From: JABSQH01 sp965230015
GTDB taxonomy: Bacteria; Actinomycetota; Acidimicrobiia; Acidimicrobiales; Ilumatobacteraceae
Direction: 5' to 3'
Length of the DNA: 64,000 nucleotides
Assembly (NCBI GenBank): GCA_965230015.1
Contig: CBDDKF010000017.1
Location: 1 to 64,000, forward strand
Shown here: in pieces, positions 42,939-50,045 of the stretch
How the letters are laid out: every line of letters starts with the position of its first letter
How positions within the stretch are numbered: position 1 is the first letter of the stretch
Position numbers and translations under genes: made by a program
Notes under the pieces: model-generated
The model's input: only the letters and a program-made list of their open reading frames with translations
Databases searched by the model: none
Told to the model about the DNA's origin: nothing

Positions 42939-43346
42939 CTATTCGGCGCGCAGGAGCACGACGGGGATCTCACGGCTGGTCTGACTCTGGTACGAGTCGT
43001 AGCGGTCGCCGTTGATCTCGTTGCAGCGCTGCCACCACACCGCCCGCTCGTCACCCTCGGCGATGGCGGCCCGCCGGCGCTCGACATCCGTGCCGCGCTG
43101 GACCTCCACGACAGGGTGCTTCACGAGGTTGTGGTACCACGCTGGGTTGCGGTCGGCGCCGCCAGCAGATGCCACGACCGCCAGCACTCCTTCGTGCTCT
43201 GCGTACACCAGCGCCGAGGTGCGTTGTTGCCCCGAGCGCGCTCCGGTGGTGCGCAGCAACAACACCGGACGGCCGAGCCAACCATGGCCGACCCGTCCGC
43301 CGCTCGCTTCGTACAACCATTGATGGAACTTCAGGAGGTACTTCAT
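42939..43346 (-). CDS. Deazaflavin (F420)-dependent nitroreductase-family oxidoreductase
   Basis: 135-residue split-barrel protein of the Ddn/DUF385 family. Family features are LLLRTTGARSGQQRTSAL (the TxGxxSG F420-binding loop), VVASAGGADRNPAWYHNLVKHP and the C-terminal SQTSREIPVVLL. Members use coenzyme F420 to reduce quinones or nitroaromatic compounds, which fits an actinobacterium. Start ATG 43346 is clear. It has its own AT-rich upstream region (43347-43433) with no obvious dyad. Substrate unknown; menaquinone reductase activity is known for some relatives. Confidence 0.88.
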   Translation of the reverse strand: MKYLLKFHQWLYEASGGRVGHGWLGRPVLLLRTTGARSGQQRTSALVYAEHEGVLAVVASAGGADRNPAWYHNLVKHPVVEVQRGTDVERRRAAIAEGDERAVWWQRCNEINGDRYDSYQSQTSREIPVVLLRAE

Positions 43347-43433
43347 GTGCTGCTGTCGCCTCTCGTGTCGTGGACCTGTGCGGCGACGCTAGCGACGGTT
43401 CTAATGTGCTCCAACCAGAAATAATGGAAAGTA

Positions 43434-44018
43434 TTAACAACCCGGTGCGTCCTGAGAACCGAACGCTGCAACGGTGCCTCCGTGGTGTGCGTGGAGGTGC
43501 TCGACAACGAGTGAGTGGTTGGCGTCGACAGCGTCGGCCGCCAGTGGCTCGAGCACCTGCGACCAGAGCACGTTGCCCCAGCCGTAGAGCTCGAGCTGTC
43601 GCGCGGGCCGTCCCTGGAACCACATGTGGAAGTGCATCGCTCCGTCACCCCAGCGGTGCACGTGCACGCGCCCGACGGTGTCGAGTGATCTGATGGCAGC
43701 TTCAAGGCGGACGATTAACACACCCATCTCGGCTGCGAGATCGTCGTCGAAGTGCTCGAGGTCGATGTGCTCCACCGTTTCCAGGAACACTCCGACCGGG
43801 TTCGGGGACGGGCTCATCGGAGTGAGTTTCCAACGATCGTTGCTCCAGAGCACTCGCTCCGGTGTGTCGCACGATCGGCACGGCTTGTCACCCTCGCCCT
43901 CGCGGACCGCTTCGGTGTGCATCAGCGGCAAGAGCGGCTTGATCGTCATGTCGCCGTCGAATGGAAACAGCGGCGACTGAACCACTCGCTGAATTGCTTC
44001 GTCGTCTCCCGTACGCAC
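43434..44018 (-). CDS. HIT-like (histidine-triad fold) protein, uncharacterised
   Basis: 194-residue protein with features of the HIT/GalT fold: a possible zinc or structural pair CRSC at residues ~47-50, a WSNDRWKLTPM strand, and late in the chain HVHRWGDGAMHFHMWF, which resembles a histidine-triad segment (H-x-H-x-x). Those proteins act on nucleotides joined to other groups. The assignment rests on the pattern only. Start GTG 44018 keeps the N-terminal segment VVQSPLFPFDG; an ATG at about 43950 is the alternative. The histidine phosphatase gene begins 49 bases away in the opposite direction. Confidence 0.7.
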   Translation of the reverse strand: MRTGDDEAIQRVVQSPLFPFDGDMTIKPLLPLMHTEAVREGEGDKPCRSCDTPERVLWSNDRWKLTPMSPSPNPVGVFLETVEHIDLEHFDDDLAAEMGVLIVRLEAAIRSLDTVGRVHVHRWGDGAMHFHMWFQGRPARQLELYGWGNVLWSQVLEPLAADAVDANHSLVVEHLHAHHGGTVAAFGSQDAPGC

Positions 44019-44067
44019 GACGTGACCGTACGCGAGCCATTGTGGTGGAGCCCCTCAGGATTGATAG

Positions 44068-44685
44068 ATGAGACCGACCACTGCCGCCGCCAGTGGCGCC
44101 AACTCGAGCACCGGACAACGGTTGCTGCTCGTGCGCCACGGTCAATCGACGTGGAACCGAGATCGTCGGTGGGCAGGTCAGGCCGACCCGCCGCTGACCG
44201 ACCGTGGCCGGAGCGAGGCTCGGCTACTCGCGCAACGTCTCGCCGGCATCGAATTCGACCGAGTCGTATCGAGCGATCTGCGTCGCGCCAGCGAGACGGC
44301 CTTACTGCTTGCGCGTGCTCTGGGCGCACCCGATCCCATCGAAGACGCGCGGCTGCGAGAACGAGCTGCGGTGTGGTCTGGGATGACCATCGACGAGATC
44401 GAGGCCGCATACCCCGGAATGCTGGACGCCTGGCGTAGCGGCGAATCGCACAAACTCCCGCCGGGGAGCGAGCCGTGGCAGCCGTTCCAGGCGCGTGTGT
44501 TCGGCAGCATCGACGAACACATCCGCCACGGGCGATCAGTGCTGGCGGTCGCTCACGCGGGCGTGTTCCGCGTTGCGGGGACGCTGTTCGGCGTGCGCCG
44601 TCGGCGTGTCGGCAACACCGAAGGCCAGTGGTTGTTTCTCAACGACAACAGCATCGAGCCCGGACCGACCGTCGAGTCGACGTGA
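44068..44685 (+). CDS. Histidine phosphatase family (phosphoglycerate-mutase-like) protein
   Basis: 205-residue enzyme with the RHG nucleophile motif LLVRHGQSTWNRDRRW near residue 20, the conserved VVSSDLRRASETA, the acid-base Glu in LRERAAVWSG, and the second catalytic His in AVAHAGVFR. The domain covers nearly the whole protein, as in broad-specificity phosphatases of the cobC/GpmB group. No partner gene indicates a pathway. ATG 44068 gives a ~16-residue lead before the domain. It is divergent from the HIT-like gene. Confidence 0.9.
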   Translation: MRPTTAAASGANSSTGQRLLLVRHGQSTWNRDRRWAGQADPPLTDRGRSEARLLAQRLAGIEFDRVVSSDLRRASETALLLARALGAPDPIEDARLRERAAVWSGMTIDEIEAAYPGMLDAWRSGESHKLPPGSEPWQPFQARVFGSIDEHIRHGRSVLAVAHAGVFRVAGTLFGVRRRRVGNTEGQWLFLNDNSIEPGPTVEST

Positions 44686-44717
44686 GTGGGCCTGCTCGGA
44701 TCTCGATCGTGTCGTCG

Positions 44718-45173
44718 TTAGAGGTGCTTCACCAGCAGCACGGCGGGGTTCTCCGCGCCCCACAGCGACGGCATCTCCTCCAAGACGCGGAAGTCCAACG
44801 CGGAGTAGAAGGCGAGGGTCGCCAAGTACCGCTCGTCACCGGCCGACGCGGAGAGCGTCTTGACCTGCAGGAACTCGACACCGTCGGCTCGCAGGCGCTC
44901 CTCGGCCGCGGCGACGAGCAGTCGGCCGACCCCGTGGCGGTGCATCTCGGGACGCACCGCCATGACGTCCAGTTCTGCGGCATGTGGGGAGTGTCGAACG
45001 ATGGTGGCGAACCCGACCGCTCGATCGCCGTCGAGCGCGACGACCGTCGGGTGCTGGTCGGCGTGCACTCGGTAGTGCTCATTGGCCTCATCGATGCCGA
45101 ACCAGTGCGGCACTGTCGCCAGTATCTCGGCGCAGACGGGGCCGCCCCCCGACTCGAGCCACGTCAGGTTCAC
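44718..45173 (-). CDS. GNAT-family N-acetyltransferase
   Basis: 151-residue single GNAT domain. The central region DVMAVRPEMHRHGVGRLLVAA contains the acetyl-CoA loop (RPEMHRHGVG), preceded by AVGFATIVRHS and followed by LAFYSALDFRVLEEM. Full length equals the domain. The start is GTG 45173 (MNLTWLES). It is convergent with the histidine phosphatase gene (32-base gap). Substrate unknown. Confidence 0.85.
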   Translation of the reverse strand: MNLTWLESGGGPVCAEILATVPHWFGIDEANEHYRVHADQHPTVVALDGDRAVGFATIVRHSPHAAELDVMAVRPEMHRHGVGRLLVAAAEERLRADGVEFLQVKTLSASAGDERYLATLAFYSALDFRVLEEMPSLWGAENPAVLLVKHL

Positions 45174-45224
45174 AGCGCGACCCTGTCATCGGTCTGCCCA
45201 GCCGGCAAGCCCTGACAGCTCGGC

Positions 45225-45734
45225 TCAGATGTCGGCGAGTGGGTGCAGCATGAACATGCCGCCGTGTGGCGGTTGTCCGTTCGTGCGACGTTGCTCGTCT
45301 GTGGCGACGTACTCGTCGAGGAGGTCTTGAAGCCGCGCCGCGAGTTGTCGTGCTTCGTTCTCGCCGAGGTGGAGAACGAAGCGTGATGAGGTGTCGACAG
45401 ACTCGGGACCGGCAGCCACTACTTCGGCGCGGAACGCGTCCAGCATGGCCAGCGTGGTATCGGGGTTGGGGCCGAGGTTCAGCGTCCACGACAACGTGGT
45501 GGTGCGATAGGGCTTGTTCTTCGCCGATACCTCATCGGAGTCGACGGGTTCGAGGAACCCCGCCGCCACGAGCAGACGCACGTGGTACAGCGATGTCGAT
45601 GGGTCGCACTCGAGCCAATCGGCGAGTTGCTTGTTCGTCATCGGCTCGAGGAGGCAGCGCCGCAGAATCCGCAGCCGGAGCGGGTTGGCGACGGCTTTCA
45701 CCTGGCTGGCGGTTGCATCGGTGCGATCAGCCAC
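45225..45734 (-). CDS. ArsR-type winged-helix regulator, divergent from MFS transporter
   Basis: 169-residue regulator. The N-terminal winged helix (residues ~8-85) reads SQVKAVANPLRLRILRRCLL, MTNKQLADWLECDPSTSLYHVRLLVAAGFLEPV, with a C-terminal ~80-residue region that may sense ligand. GTG 45734 is preferred; GTG 45743 is possible. It faces the MFS transporter gene; two copies of TTGGA-N6-TCCAA lie in and just after the short gap. The common arrangement is a repressor controlling a drug or metabolite exporter that it faces. Confidence 0.85.
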   Translation of the reverse strand: MADRTDATASQVKAVANPLRLRILRRCLLEPMTNKQLADWLECDPSTSLYHVRLLVAAGFLEPVDSDEVSAKNKPYRTTTLSWTLNLGPNPDTTLAMLDAFRAEVVAAGPESVDTSSRFVLHLGENEARQLAARLQDLLDEYVATDEQRRTNGQPPHGGMFMLHPLADI

Positions 45735-45757
45735 GTTGATCACCGTACCGAAAGTGA

Positions 45758-45813
45758 TTGGAAGAAAGTCCAACCGCGCGCGAGACTCGGCGGATGGTTG
45801 GAAGGTTCTCCAA
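45758..45813. promoter_or_regulatory. Paired inverted repeats TTGGA-N6-TCCAA at MFS transporter start
   Basis: The first copy, TTGGAAGAAAGTCCAA, is at 45758-45773; the second, TTGGAAGGTTCTCCAA, is at 45798-45813. Both have exact 5-base arms with a 6-base spacer, 40 bases apart. One lies in the gap between the ArsR and MFS genes and one just inside the MFS coding start. They are probable binding sites for the divergent ArsR-type regulator. Confidence 0.6.
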
Positions 45814-47023
45814 TCTTGCCGAGCGATGGTCGCTCGGTGCCGACTTCGATCGATTCTGGTCGGCAGCGGCGATCTCCAATCTCGGTGACGGCATCCAGCG
45901 CGGCGCACTGCCGCTTGTCGCGCTGTCGATCACCGAGGATGCGCGCCTGATTGGCCTGGTATCGGCCGCAACGCTGTTGCCGTGGCTCGTGTTCGGTCCG
46001 GTCGGCGGCGTGATCGTCGACCGAGTCGACCGGCGCCGACTGATGATCGTCGGACAGGTCGGCCGTGCGGTACTCGCCGTGGCGGTGACCGCTCTGGTCA
46101 CTGCTGACGCGATCACCGTGTGGGCCCTCGTTGCCTTGGTGTTCGGCCTCGGAATCGGCGAAATCCTGGTGGACGGCTCGGCGCAGTCGGCGACCCCACT
46201 GCTCGTGGCGCCGGATCAGCTCGATCGCGCCAATGGCCGGCTCATCGCCACGATCTCACTGTTCGATCAGGTGGTCGGGGTCGCGATCGGTGCCGCGCTG
46301 TTTGCGGTCGCAGCGGGACTGCCCTTCGCGGTCGACGCTGCGACGTTCGTCATCGGTGCCATGGTTCTGAGCAGGATCGAGCGTCCTCTCCAGGGTGCCC
46401 GAACGCGCGACTCGACGGTGCGCACGGACATCGCCGAAGGACTTCGCTACCTGCTGCGCCACCGCCTGCTGCGCGGGCTGATGCTGTCGGTCGGACTTGC
46501 CAACTTCGCTGGCAACATCGCGTTCGGTGTCTTCGTCATCTTGCTCGTCGACGACATCGGCACCACCGACGCCGTCTTTGGACTCGTCTTGGCGGTGGGT
46601 GCGGGTGGCGGCGTCATCGGCTCGCTGGTGGCGGCCTCACTTGTCCGGCGGTTCGGCCGGCGACCGGTGATGCTCAGCCTTCCTGCGATCCTCGCAGCCA
46701 GCTACGTGGTCAACGCCGCAGCGCAGTCGGCGTGGGTCGTCGCTGCATCGTTCTTCGCTTCGAGCTTCGCAATCGTGTGCTTCAACATCCCCGGCCAGTC
46801 GATCCGTCAACAGGCAACGCCCGAGCATCTCCTCGGCCGCGTCGTCACCGCCTTCCGCATGTTTGCATTGGGCGTTGCGCCACTTGGAGCGCTCCTCGGC
46901 GGCTTCATCACGCAAGCCACAAACGTCCGCATTGCCAACCTCAGCGCAGCTGCCATCACTGTGATCGCAGGCATTGTCCTTGCTGCGTCACTCCGCCACC
47001 TCGAACCTCAACGCTGCCAGTAG
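45794..47023 (+). CDS. MFS transporter (enterobactin-exporter/drug-efflux-like)
   Basis: 409-residue major facilitator with about 12 membrane helices. The opening FDRFWSAAAISNLGDGIQRGALPL is the standard start of the MFS_3 (EntS-like) group; loop 2-3 shows the motif A remnant GVIVDRVDRRRLMI. It would export a small molecule using the proton gradient. ATG 45794 is preferred; a TTG at 45758 gives 12 more residues but lies inside an operator-like dyad. The tail overlaps the convergent pyridoxamine-oxidase-like gene by 16 bases. Probably repressed by the divergent ArsR-type protein. Confidence 0.88.
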   Translation: MVGRFSNLAERWSLGADFDRFWSAAAISNLGDGIQRGALPLVALSITEDARLIGLVSAATLLPWLVFGPVGGVIVDRVDRRRLMIVGQVGRAVLAVAVTALVTADAITVWALVALVFGLGIGEILVDGSAQSATPLLVAPDQLDRANGRLIATISLFDQVVGVAIGAALFAVAAGLPFAVDAATFVIGAMVLSRIERPLQGARTRDSTVRTDIAEGLRYLLRHRLLRGLMLSVGLANFAGNIAFGVFVILLVDDIGTTDAVFGLVLAVGAGGGVIGSLVAASLVRRFGRRPVMLSLPAILAASYVVNAAAQSAWVVAASFFASSFAIVCFNIPGQSIRQQATPEHLLGRVVTAFRMFALGVAPLGALLGGFITQATNVRIANLSAAAITVIAGIVLAASLRHLEPQRCQ

Positions 47024-47472
47024 GCCGCGGCTTCACGAGCGGGACGGGCGACGATCCGATGCGCGACGAGAGTGAGAAACGCGCAGTCGTCGGACTCGCT
47101 GCCGCCGGGCCAGATGATCGCGGGGTCGAACCCCACGGGTTCGGGGACGGCCTTCACCCGCTCCCACGCTGCGGTTCGCTCGGCGGACGGAACCCACCGG
47201 GCTTCGGCGTCGATGGCGACGGTGTCGTGAGCTGGATCCCAGTAGTGGCAGCTAACGATTGGCTGCGTTGCAAGGTGCCGAATCTTCAACGGCGTCGGTC
47301 GGGCTGACACCAGCGCCGTCGGGGTATCGGCGTCCCAAAACCACACCGGGTGCATCAGCCTCGTTCGCGGGTGGCCGTCGGGTCCGACGGTTGCGATGGT
47401 CGCCCAGACCACGCGCTCGATGATCGGCCGGGCGACGGCCTCCACCGACGGCAACGTTGCGCGCTCGCTCAT
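47008..47472 (-). CDS. Pyridoxamine 5'-phosphate oxidase-like flavin/F420-dependent protein
   Basis: 154-residue split-barrel protein of the PNPOx-like family, which binds FMN, F420 or heme. Typical stretches are VVWATIATVGPDGHPRTRLM (substrate strand with GxPR), LKIRHLATQPIVSCHYW and a C-terminal LTLVAHRIVARP. Such actinobacterial proteins are often F420H2-dependent reductases. ATG 47472 is preferred because the ATG four codons earlier (47484) abuts the MarR-type palindrome. It is divergent from the MarR gene, the typical layout of a redox or detoxification enzyme with its repressor. Confidence 0.83.
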   Translation of the reverse strand: MSERATLPSVEAVARPIIERVVWATIATVGPDGHPRTRLMHPVWFWDADTPTALVSARPTPLKIRHLATQPIVSCHYWDPAHDTVAIDAEARWVPSAERTAAWERVKAVPEPVGFDPAIIWPGGSESDDCAFLTLVAHRIVARPAREAAAYWQR

Positions 47473-47485
47473 TTCCACAACCATA

Positions 47486-47509
47486 GTTGTGCATCAATCG
47501 ATGCACAAC
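47486..47509. promoter_or_regulatory. MarR-type operator palindrome
   Basis: GTTGTGCATC and GATGCACAAC are exact 10-base arms around a 4-base spacer (AATC), centred between the PNPOx-like gene (start 47472) and the MarR gene (start 47532). The TTG-n-CAA symmetry is characteristic of MarR-family sites. It probably controls both genes. Confidence 0.7.
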
Positions 47510-47531
47510 ACGGGTTGTGTACCTTCGGAAC

Positions 47532-48020
47532 GTGTCGGCTTCCGATGTTCCCGGCGATCACGACGTCGTGCTGCTGCTCGAGGCGTGCGCAGCACGCCTC
47601 GGTGATGACGTGTTGGCGCAAGTTCGAGCCGACCATGGCGATGACGTTCGGTTTCGCGATGGCTACGTCTTCCAGCACCTGCTCGACGGCCCCAAGTCGA
47701 TCAGCGAGCTCGCCGATCGACTCGGGGTGACCCAGCAAGCCATGTCGAAACAGGTTGGAGACCTGCTCCGTCGGGAACTGGTGGTGAAGCACCGCGATCC
47801 GAAAGACGGACGGGCTTGGCTCGTGTCGCTCAGCGATCGCGGTCTCGGGGTGATCGAAGCTGGCCGGCGGGCGCGCGCGTCGATCGCGCGGCAACTCGTC
47901 GCCGACATGGGCGCCGACTCGATGCGGAGTCTCGTCGAAGATCTGGTGCTGCTCAGCGAAACGACGGGGGCAATGGAGCACCTCATGAACCGACGATTGC
48001 GTCCTGAAGACTCCCGCTGA
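47532..48020 (+). CDS. MarR-family transcriptional regulator
   Basis: 162-residue regulator with a MarR winged helix: FQHLLDGPKSISELADRLGVTQQAMSKQVGDLLRR (recognition helix) and the wing KHRDPKDGRAWLVSLSDRG, flanked by dimerisation helices. GTG 47532 is preferred because an earlier in-frame GTG at 47487 lies within the operator palindrome. It is divergent from the PNPOx-like gene. MarR proteins usually release DNA when bound by a phenolic ligand; the ligand here is unknown. Confidence 0.87.
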   Translation: MSASDVPGDHDVVLLLEACAARLGDDVLAQVRADHGDDVRFRDGYVFQHLLDGPKSISELADRLGVTQQAMSKQVGDLLRRELVVKHRDPKDGRAWLVSLSDRGLGVIEAGRRARASIARQLVADMGADSMRSLVEDLVLLSETTGAMEHLMNRRLRPEDSR

Positions 48021-48041
48021 CGACGAGTCCCGGCCATTCTC

Positions 48042-48070
48042 GCTGCGCAGCGCTGTCGCCGCGCAGCGCC
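48042..48070. terminator. Possible hairpin between convergent MarR and TetR genes
   Basis: GCGCTG and CAGCGC can pair around an 8-base loop, and CGCTGCGCAGCG just before is self-complementary. The location, 20 bases after the MarR stop and before the convergent TetR end, suits a two-way terminator. No T-run follows, so the call is weak. Confidence 0.3.
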
Positions 48071-48083
48071 AAGCTTCACCGAT

Positions 48084-48674
48084 TCAGGTGGCTGACGTGG
48101 AGGAAGTCAGGAGTTGCTCGAGCGCGACGCGTGTGCGTCGCAACGGCCGCGCTGATCGTTCGGCGCGTGAGAGCACAAGTGCGCCCTCGATGGAACTGAC
48201 GATCACGGTGGCGAGCGCACGCGCTTCCTCTACGTCACCGACGCTCGGGGCGAGTCCCTTGGCGAGCGCTTCTTGCCAAGAGGAGAAGACCTTGCTGCCG
48301 ACTGCGAGCGTGTCGAGATCGTTGTCTGCTTCGAGCACGGCTGGGGTCACCGGGCAGCCGAAGTTCCCGTCGTTGGCGTCGGACGCATCGATGCACAGAT
48401 CGATCATCGCCAGGACCGCGTCGACCGGGCTCGTCGAGTTCTCGAACATCACTTCGATGGCTGCCCGCACGTCATCTCCGGTGCTGTGCATCACCGCTCG
48501 GGTCATCTCGGCTTTGCCACCAGGAAAGTGGTGGTAGATCGCGCCCCGCGCAGCGCCAGCGGACTCGAGTACCTGGGTGAAGCCTGTGGCGGTGACGCCG
48601 CGCCGACGGAAGCTGTCCTTGGCCGCCAGCACCATGCGATCCCTCGTGCTGGATGGCGTGGTGTCGGTGGCCAT
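48084..48674 (-). CDS. TetR-family regulator (LmrA/YxaF-like)
   Basis: 196-residue repressor. Its HTH, RMVLAAKDSFRRRG, ATGFTQVLESAG and RGAIYHHFPGGKAEMTRAV, with the YHHFPGGK turn, is typical of the LmrA/YxaF subgroup, which controls oxidoreductases and efflux pumps. The C-terminal domain includes NFGCPVTPAVLEADND, also a subgroup trait. ATG 48674 is chosen; a longer form would begin inside the regulatory region. It is divergent from a small ORF and the trmO-like gene; a perfect dyad sits over the opposite promoter. Similar TCGTACTA sequence occurs at the alcohol dehydrogenase promoter 13 kb away. Confidence 0.87.
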   Translation of the reverse strand: MATDTTPSSTRDRMVLAAKDSFRRRGVTATGFTQVLESAGAARGAIYHHFPGGKAEMTRAVMHSTGDDVRAAIEVMFENSTSPVDAVLAMIDLCIDASDANDGNFGCPVTPAVLEADNDLDTLAVGSKVFSSWQEALAKGLAPSVGDVEEARALATVIVSSIEGALVLSRAERSARPLRRTRVALEQLLTSSTSAT

Positions 48675-48698
48675 TCCGCAAGTGTAGGACGTACGTAC

Positions 48699-48737
48699 TT
48701 GCGAGCGCTGAGCGTTCACTAGTATGATCGTACTAGT
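48699..48737 (+). promoter_or_regulatory. Promoter with dyad operator before the 38-codon ORF/trmO
   Basis: A candidate -35 TTGCGA (48699-48704) and -10 TATGAT (48723-48728) are 18 bases apart. An exact inverted repeat, ACTAGTA-N6-TACTAGT, spans 48718-48737 and covers the -10. This is a classic repressor-blocked promoter, probably acted on by the divergent TetR protein. Confidence 0.6.
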
Positions 48738-48767
48738 CCCGTCCGATCCGCAACCGAGGAGCTCGAC

Positions 48768-48884
48768 ATGCCCGTACCTTGCGGGATCGCAATCACCAAT
48801 CAGCGCCCGTGTGGGACAGACGTGTCAGAACGGCTCGCCGCCGAGCCGGCTCCGGTCGACGCTGTCGTGAAAGGACAGCCATGA
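48768..48884 (+). CDS. Small 38-residue ORF translationally coupled to trmO-like gene
   Basis: A short reading frame, MPVPCGIAITNQRPCGTDVS onward, ending KGQP-stop. It has a strong ribosome site (GAGGAG, 7 bases before ATG 48768), follows a well-formed promoter/operator, and its stop overlaps the next gene start as ATGA. Two Cys residues occur in PCG repeats (VPCGI, RPCGT). No family is recognised. It may be a leader peptide, a tiny protein, or the front end of a gene lost by deletion. Evidence for translation is positional only. Confidence 0.5.
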   Translation: MPVPCGIAITNQRPCGTDVSERLAAEPAPVDAVVKGQP

Positions 48885-49348
48885 GCCCACGCTCCATCAG
48901 CGTGCAGCCGATCGGCGTCGTGCTCGGCGGCCGCACCGAGGCCCTCGATGACAACTGGGCCGATGTCGAAGCGGAGATCGTGCTCGACAACCGATTCCCC
49001 GACGACGCAACCGCCGGGCTCGAGGCATTCAGTCACATCGAGGTGATCTTCGTGTTCGACCGCGTCGACGCCAACAAGATTCACGTCGGAGCACGACACC
49101 CTCGCAACAACACCGACTGGCCAGCAGTCGGCATCTTCGCCCAGCGCGCAAAGGCGCGCCCCAACCGAATCGGTCTGACCACGGCCGAGCTGATCGACGT
49201 TGACGGCCGCCGCCTCAGTGTGCGCGGGCTCGACGCCATCGACGGCACCCCCGTGCTCGACCTCAAGCCGACGATGATCGAGTTCCTTCCACGTACACCG
49301 GTCGCCCAACCTGCGTGGAGTGCTGAGCTCATGGCCAGCTACTGGTAG
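48881..49348 (+). CDS. TrmO/UPF0066-family SAM-dependent tRNA methyltransferase
   Basis: 155-residue protein of the TrmO (YaeB/VirR) family, which N6-methylates threonylcarbamoyl-adenosine 37 in tRNA. Family hallmarks: QPIGVVLGGR at the start, FSHIEVIFVFDRVD, HPRNNTDWPAVGIFAQRAKARPNRIGLT split over the central active-site segment, and VLDLKPTM near the end. It is the short form lacking the C-terminal extension of E. coli TrmO. ATG 48881 overlaps the small upstream ORF stop. Some actinobacterial paralogues may modify other substrates. Confidence 0.85.
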   Translation: MSPRSISVQPIGVVLGGRTEALDDNWADVEAEIVLDNRFPDDATAGLEAFSHIEVIFVFDRVDANKIHVGARHPRNNTDWPAVGIFAQRAKARPNRIGLTTAELIDVDGRRLSVRGLDAIDGTPVLDLKPTMIEFLPRTPVAQPAWSAELMASYW

Positions 49349-49376
49349 CTCCAACTGGAGACCGTTCACGCGTTGC

Positions 49377-49529
49377 GGTCTGGTCCGCACCGAGAAACGA
49401 GGACGTGTTCGTCGGTGTCGGCTGCAGGTCGCCACGCTCGGTGCCGCGGAGCAGTGGATGCACGAACGACGGGAACTCTGGGAGGGTCGCTTCGATCGGC
49501 TCGGCGAGGTGTTGGAGGACGAGACATGA
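49377..49529 (+). pseudogene. C-terminal remnant of an ArsR regulator
   Basis: The last ~50 codons, from GLVRTEKRGRVRRCRLQ to LEDET-stop, match the wing and final helix of ArsR regulators that pair with SRPBCC genes (the ...WMHERRELWEGRFDRLGEVL... ending is distinctive). The preceding DNA-binding half is missing: homology stops abruptly at 49377, 28 bases after the trmO stop. The stop overlaps the SRPBCC start as ATGA, the normal coupling. The N-terminal ~60 codons were probably deleted, so it cannot bind DNA. No own start or ribosome site is seen. Confidence 0.7.
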
Positions 49530-49981
49530 GCAGAGTGGAACATGGGACCTGGAGCATCGAACGCACCTATCCGGTGGATCGGTCGCGTCTGTTCGCTGCG
49601 TGGGCCGACGTTGACATCAAGCGGCGTTGGTTCGTGGACGCCGACGGCCGACCTGCAGATGGTTTGACGAGTGACTTCGTCGTCGGCGGTTCCGAACGAC
49701 TGGCCGGAGCGATGCCAAACGGAGATCACTTCACCTACCACGCGACGTACCGCGACATCGTCGCCGACGAACGGATCATCACCGACTACGAGATGACCAT
49801 CAACCAGCAGCGGATCTCGGTCTCTTTGGCTTGCGCGGAGTTCGCCAGTAGTCCCGACGGCTCGACGATCATCTACACCGAACACGGCATCTATCTCAAC
49901 GGACTCGATACTCCCGAGTCGCGTCGCAGTGGGACCGCCGCACATCTCGATCAACTCGGCCGGCTGCTCGAGCGCGAGTAG
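49526..49981 (+). CDS. SRPBCC/AHSA1-domain protein
   Basis: 151-residue AHSA1/START-like protein: WSIERTYPVDRSRLFAAWADVDIKRRWF is the standard opening with the K/RRWF motif, then GDHFTYHATYRDIVADERIITDYEM and the final helix. It binds a hydrophobic ligand in a deep pocket in related proteins; ligand unknown. ATG 49526 overlaps the stop of the ArsR remnant. Because the partner regulator is broken, expression probably depends on the upstream trmO promoter. It is a second, separate copy of the ArsR-SRPBCC gene pair type seen at 12914-14333. Confidence 0.88.
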   Translation: MSRVEHGTWSIERTYPVDRSRLFAAWADVDIKRRWFVDADGRPADGLTSDFVVGGSERLAGAMPNGDHFTYHATYRDIVADERIITDYEMTINQQRISVSLACAEFASSPDGSTIIYTEHGIYLNGLDTPESRRSGTAAHLDQLGRLLERE

Positions 49982-50045
49982 GGCTGTCGCCGATGGTTCC
50001 CATCACGCCCGATCGCTGTCCCGATCGACTGCGCACCGCTGCGGG

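Noticed and set aside
48042..48070. Confident rho-independent terminator
   Set aside because: A stem is possible but there is no T-run; only kept as a weak call.
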